From the NCBI RefSeq assembly GCF_028372415.1, contig NC_092879.1:92473741-92537740 (forward strand): a stretch of 64,000 nucleotides of DNA, in the 5' to 3' direction. Below the pieces are notes generated by a model. The model saw only the letters and a program-made list of their open reading frames with translations. It ran no database searches and was not told where the DNA came from. The translations under genes and the position numbers were made by a program. The DNA comes from Notamacropus eugenii (Eukaryota > Chordata > Mammalia > Diprotodontia > Macropodidae). Every line of letters begins with the position of its first letter. Positions within the stretch are counted from its first letter, which is position 1. Shown here piece after piece: positions 22,786-32,307 of this stretch.

Positions 22786-25700
22786 CCCCTTCTGAGGAGC
22801 CCAGAGGGCTATATCTATGGCTTTTCTGTTTCTGTGCCCTGTGGGAGGGCATACCATCTGGACAGGGATGGGGACAGGATGGTTAGAGTGAGCAGTTTGA
22901 AAGAAATTTAGGGTGGTCATCATCAACTAGCACATTCATTAAATCCCCCCAGGGACAGGGGCGGGCTCTGATTTCTTCTCTTGTTCAGGGTGGGATGCAT
23001 GTGAATGGAGCTCCTCCTCTGATGCAACCACCTATGCCAGGTGGTGTTCCCACACCAGGAGCAATGCCCACTGCAGGACCTGGCCCTGGCCCCTTGGCTC
23101 CTGGAGGTGAGTTGTGCTTTACATTCTCACGCTTTCAAGATGTTTGAACACAGGTGCATGGCATTTTATTCATTCCAAAGGAGAGCTAAGGCTCTTTGCA
23201 TTTCTGTGGTACTGTGAGATAATCCCTAAAAAGTACTTGGTGAGGCTTAGGGTGCTATGGAGATGTGACCCATTGTGAATGTTGTTGTTTGGTTGCTTTT
23301 AGTCATGTCCAACTCTTCATGGCCCCATTTGGGGTAATTAGATAAATAGACACATTGCTTGATTCTTTTTTGGAAAAAGATGGGATGAAATAGTCCAAGT
23401 GAATCCTTTGAACATAGTAGGGAAAGCAAGAAGGTCTTGAGCACAGACTTAGTCCTGGTCTCTGATCTCTTTTGCCTCTGATTTAATGGAGTGCTTTGGG
23501 GCCTTGAGATATTAAAGGTGGAGAGAAGGCCACGGCCCTGTAATTTGCCTTTCATAACCCAGCCAAGATCTGAGAAGACCTCGGCCACAGTTCACCTTCC
23601 CAGCCACAGTGCGTAAAGCCTGAGGCCCAATCTTCCATTTGTCTAGCCATGTAGCATCAGGCACAGGCACTAGGCAGAACTCTTGTGAAGTGGTGGCAGT
23701 TCTCAGTTGAGTTTGCTGAGTCTCAGAAGGCGCTCATTCTTTGTGCAGGGATTAGATGATCATCTGCTAAATAGCTGTCCAATCCACAGGGGCGGTTGCT
23801 TTTTTGAGGGTAAGAGGGGCAGGAATGGCGATTGTGAACTTCCTTTTGTGGGATTATGATTCATGGCCTTCTTTGTTGTCCTGAGTTATGATTCCCTTGG
23901 CTTTTGTCTTCCAGGTGGAATGCAGTCTAAGGTTGGAATGCCAGGCGGTGGACCTGTATCCTTAGACCGGGCTCAAGGTAAATAGATTGTATTGTCTGAC
24001 TAACACGGATTCCTTGCAGTTCTTGAATCCTCCAGAGTCTTCATCTAGTAAGGTAAAGCCCAGTTTCACCAGCATCAGTGAGGAAGCCAGGCGACATTGT
24101 ATTGCACTTTTTTCTCATGGGTTTGTACTCATTCTAGAGTGTATACTCTTTCTCTCTCTCTCCCTGTATTTCTAGTGCTATTGAGTGGGCAAAGAGAGAA
24201 ATGAGCACACAACATGGAGCCAGGATGCATAGAATGACGGTGGCTTAAAAGCCTGGTCAGAGCTATTGGCCGTGGTGGGGGCAGTGGCAGCAGCATTGTC
24301 ACTGTCATTGTGTACAGACTCTTGGTCACAATGGCAGCCGCCGCCCCAGACTTTCTGCCTTCTGTCTCCATGTGGCCAGATCCTAAAGCAAAGAAAATGT
24401 GGATTCGTTTGCCATGAGAGTCAGGGAGTCCAGCGATAAGAGTAGCTTCGAGGGCTGTTTTCCCCAAATAGCATTTTCTGAGCAATGAAACCTCCCCTCA
24501 AGGGGTGCAGAGTGAAAATGGCCAGAAAGGAAGACCTTTAGGCAGAGCACGGCCTTAAGACAAGACTCTTCTCCCCTCCTCATTTTGAGCTGATGCACTG
24601 GGGAAGGTTTCTGAAGTGACAGAACCAGTGATCCACTCCACAGATGACTGACAACAATCAAACAAGGTACCAGACCAGCGCTCGCCCTTTCCCTCAGGGT
24701 CTGTGTGCTTTGAGTGTGGGTAGATAGGGATGCGGTGTGCCCCACCAGAGATAGGTGTGGGCCTTTCCCTCCTTTCACTCAATACAGAACGCCACCTTTG
24801 TGTCCAAAAATTGCTGTACAGGGAGAGTGGAGAAATGGGGTTCTGAACCCGATACTCTTGGGGCCCCTTGGTAGCAGTTCTTGCATGCCTGCAGAGGGCC
24901 CAGGAGCCAGGCTCCTTGCCTTGCCAAATCTTGTCTGTCCTAGGATTCTTGCTTCCTGTGCGTACACCTTGCCAAGTCTTGTCTGTCCTAGGATTCTTGC
25001 TTCCTGTGCATGCACGCATGTATGCCATGGTGATAGGAGACAGATATCCTGAGAGCTTGGCATCTCCTGACCTTTTACTACCTGGGTTTTTAGTGCTTTT
25101 GGTCTTTGTGTGCATGTGCACAGAAGCCCCTCCTCCTTGGGCTTTGCTTATCATCATCTCCAAATGGTATTTTTCTTCTTCTAAGGCTCAGTCACAACAT
25201 GTCACTCCATCTGCTACTTACTTTGGTGTTGGCTGTTTTTGTGTTTTAGATGTGGCTTTGCTTGCCCTACCCCATGTACTTTGGGGCCTTTCCTCAATCG
25301 ATCCTGCCTTCCAAACTTGGTCTTTGCCTGCCATGTTTTGCTTGTGAACGTGCAGCCGTATTACTGGATAACAGCTATCTATCCATTTCCTAGCTCAAAC
25401 AACACAGGAGTTTTTAGGAAGAAAATAGATTGTAGTAGAAGTAATGATTGAAGGAGACTAGAATTGCTTCCTTAGTCAAATTTGGGCAGCAGGCTTGATT
25501 CATTTCCTTTTGAGACCCTGGTCACATAGAACTTCTAGTACTCCACCTTCCCAAAGTCAAACTATAGTTCAGGCCGCACAAAGAAACTAAGATAGGCCAA
25601 GGAGATTTGGCAGCCCAGCGCAAACTACTGACCTAGGAATGGTTTTGAGCTTTGGTGAGCATGTGTACAAAGCTTCAGACATGGGTATGTATGTGGAGGA

Positions 25701-28700
25701 GAGGCAGTTTGCAAGCCATTCATGTCTGCTCTTTTTCCTTCTCTTTAACCTGCCATTCACCCAGGGACCCTACAGCACTCGCCCGTGGGACCTGCCGGGC
25801 CTGCACCAATTGAGCGAGTTCAAGGTACCCACGGTAACTGCAGGTTTCTTGTGCTTGTGGTGTTCAGAGTGGGGCATGAGAGGAGGAGAGCTGTCTGGCC
25901 ATGAGCTTCGTGTTGAGAGCCCCAAAGGGTGATATTTTGACTTTGCTTTTCCTTGGGGGGAGCCACGAGCCTGAGATTGACCTTTGTTTGAGGTTTGATG
26001 TCAGGAGGCTTGGATGGAATAACAGCAGTCTGTAGGATGATGAGCAGTCTTTCCCTGGCTAAGAAGTCCTTGTAGGCACAGCACTGTTCATGTGTGCCAA
26101 GGTAGGAGCTGCCTTTTGTGATTAAAACCCAGGAGGATCCCTTTCCATAAACAAGGGTAGAGGACCTAGTTGGCAATTCTCTGTACACTGCAGCAGCAGT
26201 GGCGGTGGCAGCACAGACTCTGCTCGCTCCCTGCTCTCCGTTCTGGAATTTCAGGAGTATTCTTTTGAGATGAAGAGTTTTCCTGGACTCTAGGATGTCT
26301 GAGTTGTGTTGACTGTGGTGCATAGAGTCATTACTCTGAGTGTGTCCTTACTTGGTTTTTCCCTTTGGTAATTCCCCATTTGTTTTCCTGGCAGTGCCAA
26401 TGCCAGACCCCAGAGCCCCTATGCAACGTGGACCTATGCCTGCTGGTGGCCCACCTCCCCGAGGTCTTTTAGGAGATGCTCCAAATGACCCACGTGGAGG
26501 GACTTTGCTCTCAGTCACTGGAGAAGTAGAACCCAGGTAAGCAAGCACAAACCAAGAAGGACGAGCTTTAACTAACTCGAGCCCCCTCACTTGGGGCCAA
26601 AGACTTTCCATATAAGTCGTTCCTCCCCCCCAAAATAAAGTGAACTATTCTTGGATGCTCTGCAGGACTGAGTGCACCATGGAACAGAAGTGCAGATGGT
26701 ACGTCAGCCTAGGCTGACTGTGGCTATTGTTTCCTTGGTAGTCTTCCCCAGGGGCCCAGCATTGGAAGGTTAAGCATCTGGACAGGGAGATAGACAGTAT
26801 TAGGTGGTCTGTACAATGGATCTATGTTTGTATATGTATAACATGAAGTCACAGTTCGATATGGTCTGACGTGGCTCCCTATCAGAGAAGTGTGCTGCCA
26901 TTTTACTGAATGGCTGTGTGTGACTGCTTTCCTGCTGTAAGTCTGGCAGCGAACAGGTTGGCTGTGTAGTGCTGCTGAGGGGTAATTTAGTTGTCCAGCA
27001 ACAATCATCTTCCTCCTTCCAGTATGTAGAGTTAAGCTTTGGTGCCAGGTTCGTGTTTAATCTCTGCTTCTTGACCCTTTTCTAGTTGATTCCTTTCTTT
27101 TGCCTTTCCCTCTCCATCTGCAGAGGTTACCTGGGGCCACCCCATCAGGGTCCTCCTATGCACCACGTCCCTGGCCATGACAGTCGTGGCCCTCCCCACG
27201 AGATGAGGGGAGGGCCACTGGGAGAGCCTCGGCCTCTAATGGGAGAACCCAGAGGACCTATGCTGGATCAGAGGGGTCCACCTATGGATGGCAGAGGTAA
27301 AAGGAGACCCATTACATGGAGTTGGTCACTTGTGTGCCAGGGGTCAGGGTTTTTGTTTTGTTTTAAGAAAATACAGGAAGCCTCACGTGGTGGGAAAGAA
27401 ACAAGTATGCAGCAATCTGGACTCTCTAAAACACACCTTCCTCCTCTCAAAAGAGAGATAGATGCTTAGTGTAGAATGTAGCAAGGCAGGCATTGTTGTC
27501 ACACCCGGCCAGTGTGTTGGGTTGTTTTGTTGGGGAATGGGGTGTTGGTAAGTGACAGTGATGTTTGAGGCAACAATCAGACAGTTATTCAGAAGAAAGG
27601 AAGATGAAACAATAGAGAGTAATTGGCTAGCAGTGTGTGACCTATGCCACGTTATGCTGAGTTATTTTTGAATTTCCTTCATTCTCTGGATGTTCGCCTT
27701 GGCCAAGCAGTAAGTCACAAGCAACTGTCTGTCTTCTACCTGCTGGTTATGGCTCTGCTTAACTGTCCCAACAGGTGGAAGAGATCCAAGAGGGATAGAG
27801 GCCCGAGCTATGGAGGCCAGAGCCATGGAGGCCCGAGGCATGGATGCCAGAGCCATGGAAGCCAGGGGCATGGAGGCCCGAAGTTTGGAATCAAGGGCCA
27901 TGGAGGCTAGGGCTATGGATGCAAGAGCCATGGAAACAAGAGGCCCTGGCCCCAGAGGCCCAATGCCTGGGGGCCTCCAGGGACCTGGGCCAATCAACAT
28001 GGGAGCAGGTGGCCCACAGGGTCCCAGGCAGGTACGTGTACCTCCTCTTCCTCATCTGATAATTCTTGATTGTTCTAGTCAGGCTAGTTGACCACTTCTT
28101 CCTTGCTATATATCTGAAGTTCTTAGGAATGGAAGACACGGCGTGGGAGATTCTAGTTCAGGTGTGTTTTATGCTGGTCCTTTTTCAGCACTTGCAGCTG
28201 TATCCTAGAGACTAAGGTTTTTCTGCTAGGCCACTATGGCTGTTGCGTTCAGAGACAAGACTGGGATTTTTGAATTAGAGGAGAAGGAGGGAAGTAGGAG
28301 AAGTGCAACCAGTGAACAAGCAGCTGATAGGGAGCCATAGACTGGGTAAACAAGCAGGGTGTGCCTGTATGGAAACCTCCTGATCTCGGCTCCCTCCTCT
28401 CCTCTCTTTTCTTCCTGAACTATGCTTTTAGAAAATAAACAGCAATACAGACATTTTTGCTTGCTTGGTTTTATCTTTCTGCTCAGTCATCTCTTCCATC
28501 CAAATCCCCAGTCAGAGTTTTTGGCCATTGATTCTCCTCTACTTTGCCTCCTTTGATCATCAGTAGTATGTACCCCATTTTTCTGGTTCTTTTTTCACTT
28601 TGCATTATTTCAGAAAGGTGTTTTTGGTCCATCTTAATCACTTTATAGTGTTCCATTACACATCTCCCAAAGGGTATTTAGCCATTCCCCATTTCTCAGG

Positions 28701-31700
28701 AATCATCTAGTTTGTTTCTGTCCTCATGTACAGAGGAGGCAACCTGGGTTCTAGGTTCTGTCACCCTAGGCAAGGCAGTTGACCTCTCTGGGCTCTAGGC
28801 AGTTCTTCTGAAAGTGTTACAGGGAAGATGATCACCTGCCCCACTTTCCTGTCTTCTCATTTTTGTTTATTCTGCCTCTCCCCTCTTCTTTTCCCCCTTC
28901 ACATTTCTTTCTTCTTTTCTGGGGAAGATGTCTGTCTGCCTTTCTCCCTCTTGGGGGTGGGGGGAGCTGTCCTGTTCCCTCCCTCCCAGCTCCATCCCCT
29001 CTCCTCCTCATTGTCTGCTTCTGCCCTTTCCTTTCCCCTGTCTTCACAGGCCAGAACCTACAGCAGAATTAACACTTATATGATATTTTGTACACAGTTT
29101 GAGAGAGTCCCTATTATTTAGTGGGATAATGAGGTAAATTGAACATTTCTTTTCCCGTAAATTAGAGTTTGCCTTCAACTTCTGTAGCCCTCTGCCCTTG
29201 GTTTTTTTTCCCTCAACTATGGATAAGTAACCCTCAGTAGAAAAAAAAATTCCCCATCCAGGCTCTATGAACTTTTTAGCTGCTCTGTTAATGGGTTTCC
29301 TGAGGAACGAAGTTTAAACTAGCTGCAAAAGTGGCGCAGTATTCAGAAATCGATTTATGCCCTTCTTTTGCTTTTATACTATGGATAATTAAAAGTGGTT
29401 TCTTCACCAGTGAATGCTCTGAAGTTAATAATCATCGAAGATGAAAATAAAATTCAAACTTAGCAGAAGTTTAAATCATGAAATTAACAAAAGCTTAGTA
29501 GATCAAAATTTCCATTTTGGGGGCCAAGTGAAATCCACTTTGACTAGAGAGCCTGAGTCTAACTCAGCAAGACCAAGTGAAGCTCCCAGGCCTCCCTAAA
29601 GTGCCAGTGTTGCATCAGCTCCAAACGTGAGCTCTTTGTGCTCATCCAGGAGACCCCAGCAAGGCATCTGACTGGCTGGCATCAGTTCTGGCTTCCATCA
29701 CAGGTATCGCTATGTTTCCCATAGAATAGGTGCTGTCTGTCTTTCTGTCTGGCATCTGTGATTACCTTCTGTGGCATGTGTGACTACTTTTCCTGCAGAA
29801 CACTCCGAGTAAATACACCATCAACTGCAGAAGGGGAGACTTATTTCCTCATCTCCTGTGCTTATCCTTTTTCTGGTTTTGTTACTATAGCTAGCATTTC
29901 TGGTACAGTATTGAATAGTGATGGGCATCACAGGCATCCTTGCTTCACCCCTAGATCATGTTTATCCCCATTACAGAGAATGCTTGCTCTTGGCCGCCAT
30001 TGATTCCTGTGTTTTCTAGTTGTTCCAGTCGGAATGGCGGGTTTTGTTGAAAGCCTTTTCTGCATCTCTTGAGATATTCGTGTAATTTGGGTTGTTTCTG
30101 TTCTTGACATGGCCAGCTATGTTTATCGTCTTCCTAATGTTGAGCCCTGCCCTACATTCCTGGTATAAATGAAACCTGGTCATAGCACGTGATCTTTGAT
30201 CCATTGCTGTAATACTTTTGCTCATAGTTTATTTCGTTTTTTTACTTCAACATTCATTGCGGAAATTGGGCTAGAGTTATCTTTCTCTTGTTTTCTCCCT
30301 GGTTTAGGTATCAAAACCATATTTGTGTCATAGACAGAATTTGGTGGGACTCTTTTATCTGTTTTTCCAAGCAGTTTCTAAAATACTGAAATTAATTGTT
30401 CTTTAAATGTTTAGGAGGATTCACTTGTAAATTCATCTGCTCCTAAGTTTCCAAAGCTCATTTAGGGATCGTTCAATTTCTTTTTCCAAAATAAGGTTAT
30501 TTAAGGATTCTATCTCCTCTTCTGTTAATCTGGGGAATTTTGTAGCTTCCCTAGAGGGGAACACACCCAATCTCTCTCGTTTCCATGACAGATGTTATTT
30601 TTCCTTTGGAGCCCACCCTGTCTGTGTGCCTATATGTCAGTCATGAGTTCTAGCTTCTGTGGTAGGTGTTACTACTAATCTCTAGAACACACCCTGAGTA
30701 TGCCATCAGATCACCTACAGAAAGCCAGTTTTCTTTCTTCCTTGCCCATACTTACTCCTTCAGTTCTTTTTTCTGGTCTTCTTGCTATAACTCACAGCTC
30801 TAGTACAATATTGAATAGTAATGGTGATCATGGACAGCCTTGCTTCCCCCATTCTCCCCATCTAATTCAGAAGTGTTATACTTCCTCCCCATTACTGAGA
30901 GTGTTGCTTCTTGGTTTCAGATACATACTAATTTCTATTTTAAGAAATCTCCATTTATTCTTCTGCTTTCTGGTACTTTTAGTAGGAATGGGTATAGGAC
31001 TTTGTCAAAACCTTTTCCTGAATCTGTTGAGATAATCATGCTTTTCGTTGTCTCTCTTAATGATATGGTCAATTATGCTGAAAGTTTTCCTGACATTGAA
31101 CCAGCCCCATATTTCTGGTATAAATTGAACCTGATCTTTGTGCTAAATTGTTGTCATCTCCTTGCTAATATTTTATTTAAAAGTTTTGCCTCAACATTCA
31201 TTAGGGAAATTGGTCTCTTCTTTCTCTGGTTTAGTTATCAAAACCGTGTTTGTGTCACAGAAGGGATTTGGTAGGACTCCTTTATCTATTTTTTTTTTTC
31301 AGTTTCTATGATGTTGGAATTAATTGTTTTTTGAATGTTTTGATAGGATTCTCTTGTACATTCATCTGGTTCTGGGGTTCTTTTTCTTAAGGAGATCATT
31401 AATGCTTGTTCACAATTTCTTTTTTGAAATGGGCTTCAGTATTCTATTTCTTCTTCTGTTAATCTGAGCAGTGTTCTAGCTTCTCGTTTTCTACAAAACA
31501 TTGCCTGTCATTCATGAGATCTAGCTTTCATTGCAGGTGTTACTACTTTTAGCTAAGTGGTACAGTGGATAGAGTACCAGTGCAGGAGTCAGGAGGACCT
31601 GAGTTCAAATCTCACCTCAGACACTTGACACTCACTAGCTGTGTGACCTTGGGCAAGTCACTTCACCCCAATTGCCTCATCCTGGGTCATCTCCAGTCAT

Positions 31701-32237
31701 CCTGAGGAATATCTGGTCACTGGATTCAGATGGCTCTGGAGAAGTGAGGCTGGTGACCTACACAGCCCTCCCTCACTCAAAACAAAGTCAAGTGCAAATC
31801 ATGTCATCATTTCTCTGATGGCATGGTCTTCTTTGGCAATGAAGGATGAATACACACTACTTTTACTACAAATCACACCCTGTCTGTCTCTGTCTCTCTC
31901 TCTCTTTCTCTCACTTACTCCTCACTCCTAGCTTCCATGACAGATGTTAGTTAATTTTCCTACAGAATACACCCACTCCCATGATCAGGGAGGTATATCT
32001 TCTCATCTCTTCTCTAGGGCCAATTGTAGTCATTATAATTAGGCAACTTTCCTTTTGGACTTTGGTTCTTTCTTCTTAGGTTGTTACAGTCATTTTATTT
32101 GCTCCTTTCCTGGTTATGTAGCAGTTTCTCTCATTTCCTCACTTATCATTTCTTTCAAAGCTATTCTCTTCATACACCACATTTTGCTGTATACTGACTT
32201 GGTTTACAATTTTTGATTACTCCAGAAGGTGTTGCAT

Positions 32238-32307
<70 letters not shown>

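Noticed and set aside
22507-22926. Cys/Val and Thr/His repeat frames
   Set aside because: Translation of the (CA)n microsatellite.
24129-25163. Minus-strand frames of 118-202 codons in the CSTF2 intron before the cassette exon
   Set aside because: No homology recognised and no splice-consistent joining. The longest one includes the 48-bp duplication.
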